Assembly: GCF_013282575.1 (NCBI RefSeq)
Contig: NZ_JAAAYE010000003.1
Location: 1-64,000 of the forward strand
Direction of reading: 5' to 3'
Origin: Paraburkholderia sp. NMBU_R16
GTDB taxonomy: Bacteria > Pseudomonadota > Gammaproteobacteria > Burkholderiales > Burkholderiaceae
DNA: 64,000 nt
Part shown: positions 25,357 to 34,340 of the stretch, one piece after another
Position numbering within the stretch: position 1 is the stretch's first letter
Layout: every line of letters starts with the position of its first letter
Position numbers and translations under genes: made by a program
The notes under the pieces: generated by a model
What the model was told of the DNA's origin: nothing
Databases searched by the model: none
Seen by the model: the letters and a program-made list of their open reading frames with translations, nothing else

Positions 25357-27194
25357 CGCATGATCTCCTCGCCCGTGCGCTTGGACACGGCAACCAGTTG
25401 TACGAAGCTGTTCAGACTCACGTAGAGTCCAAAGAACATATCGAGCGCGCGAAGGAACGACGCGAGGCTCGTGCCGACGAAATGCGTTTCATCGACGGTG
25501 AGGCGCACTTCGGTACCGCGCACGAACGTCTCGAACGGCTTGCCGGGCAGCCATACGACAGCAGGCCGCTCTTCGAGCGCGACGATGCCTTCGATGTGAC
25601 GGATCGAAGCCGGGGTGCGCCGAAGGTCGTAGAGGACGAGCAGTTCCTTCAGCGTCGATAGATCCTCGCGTAAAAGCGAGACCTCCGACAAGGCGAGATG
25701 CGAAACCAACCGCCAGTGCATCGACGCGCCACGCTCGATTCGCACGCTCGGCGTGGGGCGGCACAGCATCGAGACGGGCCCATCGAAAATCGTTCGGTCC
25801 GCGAACAAATCGCCGCCTTCGAGGCCGATCGCGAGCCGCGCGGGCAAATCGCGATTCGTGCAGGTGAGCGCGAGGCTCACCGTGCTCGTCATGGCGCGCG
25901 CGGGCGAAAAATGCGCATCGACGACGGACAGCTCGGTTTCGTAGCCGGGGCTCATCTGCGCGACCCGCTCATTGCGACGCGCAAACCAATATCGGCCGAC
26001 TTGAGACGGCTCGTCGTGATGCAGCGCGTAAAACGGCCGGAACTCCTCGACAGCCTGTTCGCCGACGCACTCCTTCACCACATGAACGGCATCGATCGAA
26101 TACACCTCGTAAGCGTGCGCGTGGCGGGCATCGGCGATGACCGGATACGAGACAGCCTCATGGCTGATGCGGATCGGCTCGCCGCGCCGAGCGAAGAGAT
26201 TGACGACGGGCGTCGCAAAGAGACGCAGATGGTGCGCCGACAGCGCTTCGACAAGCCGCGGCGCCTGCGTTTCCCCGCGCGTCTGCCTGATCGTCACATG
26301 GAGCGTCAGCCGACGGCATGGCCCACTGGCCCGAAGCATCTCGGCCAGGCCAAAATCGATGAAATCGAATTTCTCGGGAAACGCGAAGTACTCGGTGAGC
26401 AAACGGTAGGCGGGGTGCGATCTCGCCGGGTAGTCGATCAGCGCCTGATCGTCGGCGAAGCCGGTCTGCTCGATCGGCATGCCTTCGAGCCGCCTCCAGG
26501 CCCCCGGCTCGGCCGCCCCTTCTGGCTCGCTCGAATCGCCCACCTCGACATAGGCCGCCGTAGCGCGAATGAACATGCAATCGGCCAATGCCGCGGTAAA
26601 CGACTGCTCACCGTGAAGATAGGCGCGCAACGTCGCGAGTCCCAACGCATGCAAGCCCATATCGGGCGACGTACTTTCGAACGTGAAGGACAGCACACCC
26701 GAGACATTGCCCGGCAACATCGGGGCATTGGCGGGCAACGCGGCGAGCGGTCGATAGCGTGCCCGCGTGACGGCAATCGGCGCCAGCGTGAGGTCGAATG
26801 CGGTACGGAACTGGCAGCGCACGCCGCGAACCTCGCGGCTCTCGAGCAGGGTCCCGCGCGGAATCACGACCGGCACGCGCGGCGCGATCGCCGCGGTCGC
26901 GGCGCTCGCGCCGAACTGAGCAATGGAGCAGGACGGAAACGGACGCAGGTAGTGCGGATAGAGCACTTCGAAAAGTGCCTCGGCAAACTCCGGATATTCG
27001 TCGTCGAGCTTCTTGTTGATTCGCGCGCCGAGCAACGCAAACGAATCGATCATCCGCTCGACATGCGGGTCATCGCTTTGCTCGCCGCTGATGGCAAGCC
27101 TGGCCGCGATCTTCGGGTAGCGATCCGCGAACTCGCGCGAATACTGCCGCAAAAATGCCAGCTCCCGCTCGTAATAAGGCAGCAACGCTTCCAT
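25320..27194 (-). CDS. tssF: T6SS baseplate protein TssF
   Basis: A 624-residue TssF (VasA/ImpG). The N-terminus LLPYYERELAFLRQYSREFA, the YPEFAEALFEVLYPHYLRPF segment and the late PFETFVRGTEVRLTVDE motif are diagnostic. It forms the baseplate wedge with TssG around the VgrG hub. Its 3' end runs 37 bases into tssG in another frame, longer than the 4-base overlaps elsewhere in this operon. Confidence 0.95.
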   Translation of the reverse strand: MEALLPYYERELAFLRQYSREFADRYPKIAARLAISGEQSDDPHVERMIDSFALLGARINKKLDDEYPEFAEALFEVLYPHYLRPFPSCSIAQFGASAATAAIAPRVPVVIPRGTLLESREVRGVRCQFRTAFDLTLAPIAVTRARYRPLAALPANAPMLPGNVSGVLSFTFESTSPDMGLHALGLATLRAYLHGEQSFTAALADCMFIRATAAYVEVGDSSEPEGAAEPGAWRRLEGMPIEQTGFADDQALIDYPARSHPAYRLLTEYFAFPEKFDFIDFGLAEMLRASGPCRRLTLHVTIRQTRGETQAPRLVEALSAHHLRLFATPVVNLFARRGEPIRISHEAVSYPVIADARHAHAYEVYSIDAVHVVKECVGEQAVEEFRPFYALHHDEPSQVGRYWFARRNERVAQMSPGYETELSVVDAHFSPARAMTSTVSLALTCTNRDLPARLAIGLEGGDLFADRTIFDGPVSMLCRPTPSVRIERGASMHWRLVSHLALSEVSLLREDLSTLKELLVLYDLRRTPASIRHIEGIVALEERPAVVWLPGKPFETFVRGTEVRLTVDETHFVGTSLASFLRALDMFFGLYVSLNSFVQLVAVSKRTGEEIMRCKPRSADSMLA

Positions 27195-27245
27195 CTATAT
27201 TCCCCGAGCGCGGGCGCTTCTCTCCGTTTCCTTGCCTGCCTCTGA

Positions 27246-27752
27246 TCACTCGTACGCGCGGATACGCGACGCTTCGGTGCTGCGCCGCGAGCGTGTGACG
27301 GAGTATTGCAGCGTGGACGCCTGCAGCATGGCATCGAAGCTGACCGGCTCTTCGGCCGGGTGGACGACGAGCTTCGCCCGGATCGCGAAGTAAAGCGCAT
27401 TGGTCGATTGCGCGTTCAACTCCAACGAAACCGTCACTTCGCGCAATCGCTGCTCGTGCCGCGCGATGGCGTTACGGATCGATGTGCAAATGAACCCGCG
27501 ATCGGTGTAGCTCGCGAGACTCAGCCCAGCGAAGTCGTTCAACCCGTAAGTCAAGACCGAACGTTGGCATTCGATCAGTTTCTCGAGCTGTCCTTCCGTG
27601 AACACGATACGCGTGTTGAGCAGTGCCTCGACATCGCGCGCCACGCGGCTCTTGAGCTCGTCGAGCGACATCTGCCGCATCGCGGCCGGGGCCGGGGAAT
27701 GCGGATCGTCGTCGAAAAGCTTGTCGAGCAAGCTCGGTTCGAATCGCTTCAT
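27246..27752 (-). CDS. tssE: T6SS baseplate protein TssE (gp25-like)
   Basis: A 168-residue homologue of the phage T4 gp25 wedge protein that starts sheath polymerisation. The family core is seen in VARDVEALLNTRIVF, then QRSVLTYGLNDFAGLSLAS and IRNAIARHEQRLREVTVSL. ATG 27752 (MKRFEPSLLDKLFDDDP) fits family N-termini; the longer frame upstream does not. It is separated from hcp by 84 bases that hold a strong hairpin. Confidence 0.93.
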   Translation of the reverse strand: MKRFEPSLLDKLFDDDPHSPAPAAMRQMSLDELKSRVARDVEALLNTRIVFTEGQLEKLIECQRSVLTYGLNDFAGLSLASYTDRGFICTSIRNAIARHEQRLREVTVSLELNAQSTNALYFAIRAKLVVHPAEEPVSFDAMLQASTLQYSVTRSRRSTEASRIRAYE

Positions 27753-27789
27753 CGGTACGTGCGCGCCTCGCTCTACCCTCGGAACGGCA

Positions 27790-27826
27790 CGGGCGGACAC
27801 CGGTGCGAAAACCGGCACGCCGCCCG
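27790..27826 (-). promoter_or_regulatory. Two-tier hairpin between hcp and tssE
   Basis: CGGGCGG (27790-27796) pairs with CCGCCCG (27820-27826). Nested inside, CCGGT (27800-27804) pairs with ACCGG (27811-27815) around a GCGAAA-type loop. It lies 10 bases after the hcp stop. No T-run follows on the minus strand, so an RNA-stability or processing element, rather than a terminator, seems more likely. Confidence 0.6.
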
Positions 27827-27836
27827 CTTCGCTACA

Positions 27837-28340
27837 TCAGACCGCGTAGGTCTTGTCGTTCTTCGTGAGGCTCCAGGCGCCCTGCGCATTGCCGCCCTGG
27901 TTGCCGCCCACCTTCTGCTGCGTGTACTTCCACTGGACGGCGGCATACTTGAGCGAGAACGTCTCGCTCGGCAGGCCTTCGCCCACCACGCTCGGCGCAA
28001 TGCTCGAAATGATCACGTACTTGAGTTTGATTTCCAGGTACTTGACGCGCTTGCCCTCGCCGTCCGCACGCATGAAGTCGATCGTGACTTCATCGAACGT
28101 CGTGCCGCCCGAAGCGTGCTGATAAAGCAGCGGACTGACGACATCGATGTCTTTCGTGAACGTCATGTCGGCATGCTCGCAGCGCTCGGCCGTATGGCCG
28201 CCGGCCGTCGACGCCGTTGCCGAGCGCGGCTGGACGATCGAATGCGCCCACGAATTCAACTCGATCCAGCCGGAGTGATCCTTGTCGGCGGATTCGCCTT
28301 GGATGGCAGGGTTGCCGAACTTCAAAAACATATCTTTCAT
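27837..28340 (-). CDS. hcp: T6SS tube protein Hcp (TssD)
   Basis: A 167-residue Hcp, the hexameric ring protein that stacks into the inner tube and is secreted. Family features are MFLKFGNPAIQGESADKDHSG, ELNSWAHSIVQPRSA and the C-terminal SLKYAAVQWKYTQQKVGG. ATG 28340 is used, as it gives the standard N-terminus. It is flanked by a hairpin on each side (28377-28396 and 27790-27826), which would fit separate control of this highly produced protein within the operon. Confidence 0.96.
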   Translation of the reverse strand: MKDMFLKFGNPAIQGESADKDHSGWIELNSWAHSIVQPRSATASTAGGHTAERCEHADMTFTKDIDVVSPLLYQHASGGTTFDEVTIDFMRADGEGKRVKYLEIKLKYVIISSIAPSVVGEGLPSETFSLKYAAVQWKYTQQKVGGNQGGNAQGAWSLTKNDKTYAV

Positions 28341-28376
28341 GGCTTCTCGACTCCCGAAGTGGCGGTTTAAAAGCGA

Positions 28377-28396
28377 GCCGGGCAGCATGCCCCGGC
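28377..28396 (-). terminator. Hairpin with T-run between tssC and hcp (attenuator-like)
   Basis: GCCGGG and CCCGGC form a 6-bp GC stem with an 8-base loop; on the minus strand it is followed by TCGCTTTTAAA. This is a weak intrinsic terminator shape placed 37 bases upstream of hcp. It could lower readthrough from tssBC or mark a processing end for an hcp message. Confidence 0.45.
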
Positions 28397-28424
28397 CCGT
28401 TCAAATTGAAATTGGATTTGGGTG

Positions 28425-29915
28425 TCAGGCGCCTGCCGGCTTGGGCAGGTCCGCGACGAGCCGCAGCGAAATCGACAGCTCGTCGAGCTGAAAATGCGGA
28501 CGCAGGAACGCGACCGAGCGATACGAGCCCGGCTTGCCGGGAATCTCGGCCACCTGGATCGACGCTTCACGTAACGGGAACTGCGCCTTTTGCTCTTGTG
28601 TTGCGTTGTCGTCGAGCAGCACGTATTGCGAGATCCAGCGGTTCAGGAACGTCTCGACGTTTTGCGCCGAGGCGAAGCTGCCGATCTTGTCGCGCATCAT
28701 CGCCTTCAGGTAATGAGCGATGCGAGAGACCGAGAAGATGTATTGCAGTTGGGCGGACAGTACGGCATTCGCGTTGGCGCTGTCGGTGTTGTACTTTTTG
28801 GGCCGTTGTGCCGACTGCGCCGCGAAGAACGCCGCGTAATCCGAATTCTTGCAATGCACGAGAGGAATGAAACCGAGGTCGCTCAGCTCCTTCTCGCGCC
28901 GATCGGTGATCGCGATTTCGGTCGGACACTTCAGGGCGATCTCGCCGTCGTCCGTCTTGAACGTGTGCGTGGGCAGATCCTCGACGAGTCCGCCGCCTTC
29001 CACGCCGCGAATCGCGGCGCACCACCCGAAATCGTCGAACGCGGCCGTAAGCCGCGCGGCGAACGCCCACGCGGCGTTGCACCAGAGGTACTTGTTGTGA
29101 TCGGTGCCGTCGACGTCCTCGACGAAGTTGAACGAGTCCGCGACGAGGCCGTCCTTCGGATTGAACGGCAAGCGCCCCAGGTACCGCGGCAGCGTCAGGC
29201 CGACGTAGCGCGAGTCTTCCGACTCGCGGAACGACTTCCACTTCGCGTATTCGACGGTATCGAAGACTTTGCCGAGATCGCGCGGCTTGCCGAGATCGGC
29301 AAACGATTCGAGGCCGATGATCTCGGGCGATGCCGAGGTGATGAAAGGCGCGTGGGCGGCAGCGGCGACATGCGACATCTGCTCGATGAAGTACATGTCC
29401 TCCGGCTGGCGCGTGATCTCGAAATCGCCGATCAGCGCGCCGAACGGTGCGCCGCCGAACGTGCCGAACTCTTCCTCGTAGACCTTCTTGAACAGCGCGC
29501 TTTGATCGAATTCCGACGCGTTCTTGAAGTCGCGCACGATCTCGCGCTTGGCCGCATGGAGCGCCTTGATCTTGATCGTCGAACCGGTGTTGCTCTCCTT
29601 GCACAGATATTCGAGCCCGCGCCAGGTGCTTTCCATGCGCTGAAACTCCGGCGCATGCATCACTTCACTCAACTGCACGGAGAGCAGGCGATCGAGCTCC
29701 GCAATGCGCGCATCGAGCGTAGCGGACAAATTGTCCGACACGACGACGGTGCCTTCGAGCACCTGGTGCGCGAGCTCGCTGATGAGGTCTTTCGCCCGCG
29801 CATGCTCCGAATCGGATTTCGCGACTTTGCTTTTTTCGACGATCTCGTCGAGCAACGATGTTGCCGTGCTCGTTTCCGCGAGCGCAGTGCTCGCCATGGC
29901 CGTTTGCTGATTCAT
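28425..29915 (-). CDS. tssC: T6SS sheath large subunit TssC (VipB)
   Basis: A 496-residue sheath protein. Diagnostic segments are LLSVQLSEVMHAPEFQRMES with TWRGLEYLC, GEFEITRQPEDM-type text (here GDFEITRQPEDMYFIEQMSH), LPRYLGRLPFNP, and the C-terminal FNRWISQYV-like NRWISQYVLLDD. With TssB it forms the contractile sheath. ATG 29915 gives the usual N-terminus. Seventeen bases separate it from tssB. Confidence 0.97.
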   Translation of the reverse strand: MNQQTAMASTALAETSTATSLLDEIVEKSKVAKSDSEHARAKDLISELAHQVLEGTVVVSDNLSATLDARIAELDRLLSVQLSEVMHAPEFQRMESTWRGLEYLCKESNTGSTIKIKALHAAKREIVRDFKNASEFDQSALFKKVYEEEFGTFGGAPFGALIGDFEITRQPEDMYFIEQMSHVAAAAHAPFITSASPEIIGLESFADLGKPRDLGKVFDTVEYAKWKSFRESEDSRYVGLTLPRYLGRLPFNPKDGLVADSFNFVEDVDGTDHNKYLWCNAAWAFAARLTAAFDDFGWCAAIRGVEGGGLVEDLPTHTFKTDDGEIALKCPTEIAITDRREKELSDLGFIPLVHCKNSDYAAFFAAQSAQRPKKYNTDSANANAVLSAQLQYIFSVSRIAHYLKAMMRDKIGSFASAQNVETFLNRWISQYVLLDDNATQEQKAQFPLREASIQVAEIPGKPGSYRSVAFLRPHFQLDELSISLRLVADLPKPAGA

Positions 29916-29932
29916 ATCACCCCCGCTCGGGC

Positions 29933-30469
29933 TCACTCGCCCTGCTTGTCCTGGTCCGCCTCGTTGTCACTGTCGCGCGCCGCGCCCGTCAACGTCTGTA
30001 GCTGCTGCGTGTTGGCAAGCACTTCGCTCAACAAGCTTTCCAGCTTGTCGTTGCCGGCGAGTTTGTTGCGCAGATCGGCAAGCTTCGAGCGTGCGTCGAG
30101 CAGGCGTTGCAGCGGCTCGATCTGGTTGACGACCTCGTCCGGGCTGAAGTCGGCCATCGAGCGCAAACGCAGGTCGACCGCAAACGAACCACCCGCGTCG
30201 GTCAATCGATTCTTGACCTGAAAAGCCGCGCGCGGCTCCAGGCCTTTCATGACATCGTCAAAATTGTCGCGATCGATATTGACGAATTTGCGCTCGCGCA
30301 GCTTCGGTTGCTCGACTTCCGATTGCCCGGCCAGATCGGCAACGACGCCGACGACGAACGGCAACTCCTTGACCGCGATCGCATCGCCGCGCTCGACCTC
30401 ATAGGTCAGTTGCACGCGCGGCGGACGCACTTTTTGCAAGCGCTTTTGAATACTTTCTTTCTTCGCCAT
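29933..30469 (-). CDS. tssB: T6SS sheath small subunit TssB (VipA)
   Basis: A 178-residue sheath protein. The opening ESIQKRLQKVRPPRVQLTYE and the LPFVVGVVADLAGQ, then FVNIDRDNFDDVMKGLEPR segments are diagnostic; the last part is helical with an acidic tail (DNEADQDKQGE). ATG 30469 is chosen on N-terminal similarity. It sits just downstream of tagM. Confidence 0.97.
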   Translation of the reverse strand: MAKKESIQKRLQKVRPPRVQLTYEVERGDAIAVKELPFVVGVVADLAGQSEVEQPKLRERKFVNIDRDNFDDVMKGLEPRAAFQVKNRLTDAGGSFAVDLRLRSMADFSPDEVVNQIEPLQRLLDARSKLADLRNKLAGNDKLESLLSEVLANTQQLQTLTGAARDSDNEADQDKQGE

Positions 30470-30505
30470 CGACGGCTCCCCGAAACGTTGGTTCAAACGG
30501 ACCGT

Positions 30506-31159
30506 TCAGCGAAGCGCGCTGAAAGGATCTGCGCCGCTGCCGGCCGGCTTTGCAGCGGCGGGTTCGTCGGGCTTGGACGCCGTCGTTGCCGCGTTCGCCG
30601 CGTCCGCCCCGGCTTCTTTCGCGGCCGGCGCCGGATGGCGCGCGATGCGGCGGCGCTTCACCGCGGGCTTTTTCTGCGCGACTTCTTCCGGAAAGAGCGT
30701 TGCCTGCCCGAGCGTGTCGCGCAGTTCGTGTGCGAGCGTCTGAGCGTCGCTCTTCGCGTCGCCCGCCAGCGCGGCGTCTTGCCTCAATTCGCCGAGCGAT
30801 TGCGTGGCAATGCGCAGGCCGCTCACGGCCAGTACGCTTTTGGCCGCGCGATCGGTCGAATCGCGCTGCAAGGCTTCTTGCGCGGCGACGATCGCCTGAC
30901 CGTAGTGGTTTTGATCGAACTGGATTTGAGCGATGCGCGACCACGGCTCTTCGCGTGTCGGGTCCGCCTTGGTCAACTGTTGGTACAGCGCGAGCGCTTT
31001 GTCCTTGTCACCGCCTTTTGCCACTGTGTCGGCATCGGCCAGCGCCTTGTTGAATGCCTCGGGTGTGGTTTGCTGAGCCGATTGCTGCGTCGCGCAGCCA
31101 GCGATAGCGGCGCACACGAGCACCGCCGCGGAAAGTTTTAGAGAGAGTCGCTGTTTCAT
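30506..31159 (-). CDS. tagM: TagM-type lipoprotein with TPR-like repeats
   Basis: A 217-residue lipoprotein. The signal peptide ends in the lipobox IAGC (Cys about residue 22). Helical TPR-like repeats follow (EAFNKALADADTVAKGGDKD, then PWSRIAQIQFDQNHYGQAIV), and the C-terminal third is Lys/Pro/Ala-rich and probably flexible. It is the first gene of the leftward operon, at the site of tagM in Burkholderia. It may support the outer-membrane side of the complex; its exact job is not settled. Confidence 0.75.
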   Translation of the reverse strand: MKQRLSLKLSAAVLVCAAIAGCATQQSAQQTTPEAFNKALADADTVAKGGDKDKALALYQQLTKADPTREEPWSRIAQIQFDQNHYGQAIVAAQEALQRDSTDRAAKSVLAVSGLRIATQSLGELRQDAALAGDAKSDAQTLAHELRDTLGQATLFPEEVAQKKPAVKRRRIARHPAPAAKEAGADAANAATTASKPDEPAAAKPAGSGADPFSALR

Positions 31160-31508
31160 GATTTGTTGGTACCGCCTAGCGGTTTATTTAATTCGCCCGG
31201 AAACCACAGCTTTGCTTTGCGGCGAGTGCGCGCGTATAGTACCGGCCAAATTTCCATAATTCAACTTCTATCGTGTGATATAGGTCGAGTAGGAATTCTT
31301 TGAATAAGGAATGGACATGGGCGAGGAGGAAACATTTTCCGAGTCGATTTTGAGTTGATTCCGCATTAAGCAAAATTTGCCGGACGGGGCGGCGTATTAG
31401 CCACTATACAAACTTGTCCGTCCTCGCGTTTTAAACGGATTGCAGGCGCCGTTCCGGCTGCTTTTCCCAAACTTTGGATGGAGCACCGGCATCGGCCGGA
31501 TTAGTTCG
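31160..31508. other. Divergent T6SS promoter region
   Basis: A 349-base, comparatively AT-rich stretch between tagM and tssJ with no gene. It should carry the promoters of both operons. I looked for a sigma-54 GG-N10-GC signature and saw none that fits. One sigma-70-like candidate for the leftward operon is listed separately; no clear rightward promoter was found. Confidence 0.6.
31236..31264 (-). promoter_or_regulatory. Candidate sigma-70 promoter of the tagM-tssB operon
   Basis: On the minus strand TTGAAT (31264-31259) and TACTAT (31241-31236) are separated by exactly 17 bases. Each box matches consensus at four of six positions. It lies 77 bases upstream of the tagM start. Confidence 0.4.
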
Positions 31509-32123
31509 ATGAGGCCATTTTTCAGACACGCCATGGCACCGCTCGCGGTCGCCTTGTCACTCTCGGGGTGCGCCGCCGGCGTACCCATGCTCGGTGCCGC
31601 AGCGTCGGCCGCGCTCCAGGCGGCCGGCCTCGGCAAGCCCGCCGTGCCCGACTCGCAGAAGCCGCCGCGCGACATTTCGCTCACGCTCGCCGCCGCGCCC
31701 AATCTGAATGCGGCCAACGACAGGCATCCGCTTGCCGTGGTCGTGCGGCTATATGTACTCAAGGATCCCACTTCGTTCCAGCAGGCCGGCTTCGACGCCT
31801 TTACCGATCCCGCGAAAGAAAAGAGTGCCCTGGGCGCGGATTTACTGGGCGTGCGCGAGGTGACACTGATCCCGGGCCAGCGCTATCAGATGGTGGAGAA
31901 GGTTTCGCGTGAAGCGCAGGCGTTCGGTATCGTCGCGCTCTTTCGCGATCCCGCCATGCGGCGATGGAAATTCGCTTTCGATCCGGTGAAATCGGAGAAA
32001 TCCGGCATAATGGTCGGCCTTCACAGTTGCGCGATGACCGTCGCGAACGGCACGGTCATTCCGCCCGATCCGGGTCTGCCTATGCCTGCGTTGAATATGC
32101 TGTCATCGGTGTCTTGCGGATGA
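31509..32123 (+). CDS. tssJ: T6SS outer-membrane lipoprotein TssJ
   Basis: A 204-residue lipoprotein with lipobox LSGC near residue 20, and then the TssJ fold: DISLTLAAAPNLNAANDRHP, LAVVVRLYVLKDPTSFQQAG and VTLIPGQRYQMVEKVSREA. TssJ anchors TssM to the outer membrane. ATG 31509 places the lipobox at normal distance. First gene of the rightward tssJKL operon. Confidence 0.93.
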   Translation: MRPFFRHAMAPLAVALSLSGCAAGVPMLGAAASAALQAAGLGKPAVPDSQKPPRDISLTLAAAPNLNAANDRHPLAVVVRLYVLKDPTSFQQAGFDAFTDPAKEKSALGADLLGVREVTLIPGQRYQMVEKVSREAQAFGIVALFRDPAMRRWKFAFDPVKSEKSGIMVGLHSCAMTVANGTVIPPDPGLPMPALNMLSSVSCG

Positions 32124-32210
32124 AGGCCGCACCAATGAGCAGTCAATGCATGTTGAATGCACCTTTTATGACCGCATGCGCGGCGTTTTGACTTTCCTTG
32201 CGGATTCGAG

Positions 32211-33557
32211 ATGAGTTATTCGGCGAAATTGCTTTGGGGAGAAGGCCTTTTTCTCAGGCCTCAGCATTTCCAGCAACAGGACGCTTATCACGAGGCGCGC
32301 GTTTTCGAATCGATACGCGCCATTCAACCGTACAACTGGGGCGTACGCTCGGTGCGCTTCGATCCCGATTCGCTCAACAACAAGTCGTTGCGGATCGCGG
32401 AGCTCTCGCTGATCTTCCCGGACGGCACGCTTTATACGGCCCCGCAGGCCGACGAGTTGCCCGAATCGATCTCGCTCGATACGCTGCCCGACGGCGTCAG
32501 CGAGTTCGTCTTCTATCTCGCGCTGCATCCGTTGCGCGACACGGGCAACAACGATTCCGGCGAAACGAACGGCGGCTTCGGCTCGCGCTACGCGAGCAAG
32601 CAGTTGGCGGTAGCCGATCAGTTCACCGATGCGGCAACGGCCAATCTCACGTTCCTCAAGACGCGCGTCAAACTGATCGGCCACAACGAACCGCGCGCTC
32701 AACTGATCGCGGTGCCGATCGCGCGCGTGAAGCGCACGGCGGCTTCGGGCTTCGAGCTCGACGAGACCTTCGTGCCGCCAACGCTTGCCATCGAAGCGTC
32801 GCCCGTGCTGCACCAGTGCTTGCGTCAGCTCATCGATGCGCTGCAAGCGAAGGTGAGCGCGCTCTACGGGTTTCATCGCGAGCCGACGAAGAACATCATC
32901 GAGTTCCGCTCGGGCGACATCGCCTCGTTCTGGTTGCTGCATACCGCGAATGCGGCGGTCGCATCGCTCGTGCATTTGCTGCAGCATGCATCGCTGCACC
33001 CGGAGCGGCTCTTTCAGGAGCTGCTGCGGCTTGCCGGCCAATTGATGACGTTTTCCAAACGCTATTCGCTCACCGATCTGCCCGCGTATCGACATGACGA
33101 TCCGGGGCCCGCGTTCGAGACGCTCGACACCATCGTGCGCGACTTGCTCGAGACCGTGATTTCGACGCGCCATTTCGCGATCGCGCTCGAAGAGGTTCGC
33201 CCGTCGTTTCATATCGGCCGCCTCGATTCGGGCAAGATCGACGACAAGACCACCTTCTTCATCGCCGTCTCGGCGGACATGGCACCTGTCGAGCTCGTCG
33301 AGGCCGTCCCCGCGCGCTTCAAGGTCGGCGCACCCGACGACGTCGATAAGCTCGTGCTCTCCGCGATGCCCGGCGTGAAGCTCGTCTACACGCCGCAAGT
33401 GCCGCCCGCCGTGCCGGTGCGCCCCGGTGCCTGCTACTTCTCGCTGGATGCGCGCGGCACGCTGTACGAGCGCATGCTGCAGGCTCAGTCGGCGATGATC
33501 TACACGCCGTCGGGCATCAACGATCTCAAACTCGAACTGATTGCGGTGACATCGTGA
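32211..33557 (+). CDS. tssK: T6SS baseplate protein TssK
   Basis: A 448-residue trimeric adaptor that links the baseplate to the membrane complex. Diagnostic start: LLWGEGLFLRPQHFQQQD; later the NWGVRSVRFDPDSL and LPVYLPP-like shell region and VKLVYTPQVPPAVPVRPGAC near the C-terminus. Its stop overlaps the GTG start of tssL (GTGA), so the two are translated together. Confidence 0.96.
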   Translation: MSYSAKLLWGEGLFLRPQHFQQQDAYHEARVFESIRAIQPYNWGVRSVRFDPDSLNNKSLRIAELSLIFPDGTLYTAPQADELPESISLDTLPDGVSEFVFYLALHPLRDTGNNDSGETNGGFGSRYASKQLAVADQFTDAATANLTFLKTRVKLIGHNEPRAQLIAVPIARVKRTAASGFELDETFVPPTLAIEASPVLHQCLRQLIDALQAKVSALYGFHREPTKNIIEFRSGDIASFWLLHTANAAVASLVHLLQHASLHPERLFQELLRLAGQLMTFSKRYSLTDLPAYRHDDPGPAFETLDTIVRDLLETVISTRHFAIALEEVRPSFHIGRLDSGKIDDKTTFFIAVSADMAPVELVEAVPARFKVGAPDDVDKLVLSAMPGVKLVYTPQVPPAVPVRPGACYFSLDARGTLYERMLQAQSAMIYTPSGINDLKLELIAVTS

Positions 33558-34333
33558 CCGAAGTCCCTTCCCTTTTCGGCGGCAGTGTCCCGCCGGCGAC
33601 CTCCGCGTCGAGCACTGAGACCGGCGCCCAGGCGCGCTCGCTGCGCGATTTGCTCTATGACGGCTTTTTCATGCTGTTTCTGCTCAAGCAAGGGCGCGAG
33701 CCGGGCGACGCGGCAGAGTTCAGCTCGCGCGTGCAGTCGTTTCTCGCGGACTTCGAGCGCGGCGCGAAAAAGCTCAATGCACCCGCCGACGATGTCTATG
33801 CGGCCAAATTCGCGTTTTGCGCGGCGATAGACGAAGCGGTGCTCGCATCGTCATTCAAGATTCGTGCGGATTGGGAGCGTCGTCCTTTGCAGCTCGTGCT
33901 CTTCGGCGAGCAGCTCGCGGGCGAAAAGTTCTTCGATCACCTCGAAGCGTGCCGCGCACAGGGGGCCGCCCGCCTACAGTCGCTCGAAGTGTTCCACATG
34001 TGTCTGCTGCTGGGCTTTCAAGGCAAGTATTTGCTCGAAGGGCCGGAGAAGCTCGCCTATCTGAGCGCCCGGCTCGGCGATGAAATCGCCCACATGAAGG
34101 GCAAGCGCGCGTCGTTCGCGCCGCACTGGCCGCTGCCCGATCAGATCGCGCACCGGCTCAAGCATGAAGTGCCGCTGTGGACCATCGGCGCCGTATTCGC
34201 GCTCGTCGCGCTCGGTGCGTATTTCGGGCTCCACACGTATTTGCGCGATTCCACGCTCCATACGCTTGCGCCTTACTCGCAGCTCGTCAAGCCTGAAGCC
34301 GAATCGGCCAACCTGACGATCTCGCTGCCTTGA
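33554..34333 (+). CDS. tssL: T6SS membrane protein TssL (DotU)
   Basis: A 259-residue DotU-family protein. The cytoplasmic helical domain (SLRDLLYDGFFMLFLLKQGR, then VYAAKFAFCAAIDEAVLAS and CLLLGFQGKYLL) is followed by one helix at about 206-230 (VPLWTIGAVFALVALGAYF) and a short periplasmic tail. There is no C-terminal OmpA-like domain; the cell-wall anchor is probably TagN. It starts with GTG at 33554 within the tssK stop. Confidence 0.94.
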   Translation: MTEVPSLFGGSVPPATSASSTETGAQARSLRDLLYDGFFMLFLLKQGREPGDAAEFSSRVQSFLADFERGAKKLNAPADDVYAAKFAFCAAIDEAVLASSFKIRADWERRPLQLVLFGEQLAGEKFFDHLEACRAQGAARLQSLEVFHMCLLLGFQGKYLLEGPEKLAYLSARLGDEIAHMKGKRASFAPHWPLPDQIAHRLKHEVPLWTIGAVFALVALGAYFGLHTYLRDSTLHTLAPYSQLVKPEAESANLTISLP

Positions 34334-34340
34334 TCGGCGC

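Noticed and set aside
31160-31508. Possible sigma-54 promoter for the T6SS operons.
   Set aside because: The nearest GG...GC pair has a spacing of eight rather than ten bases, so it does not fit.
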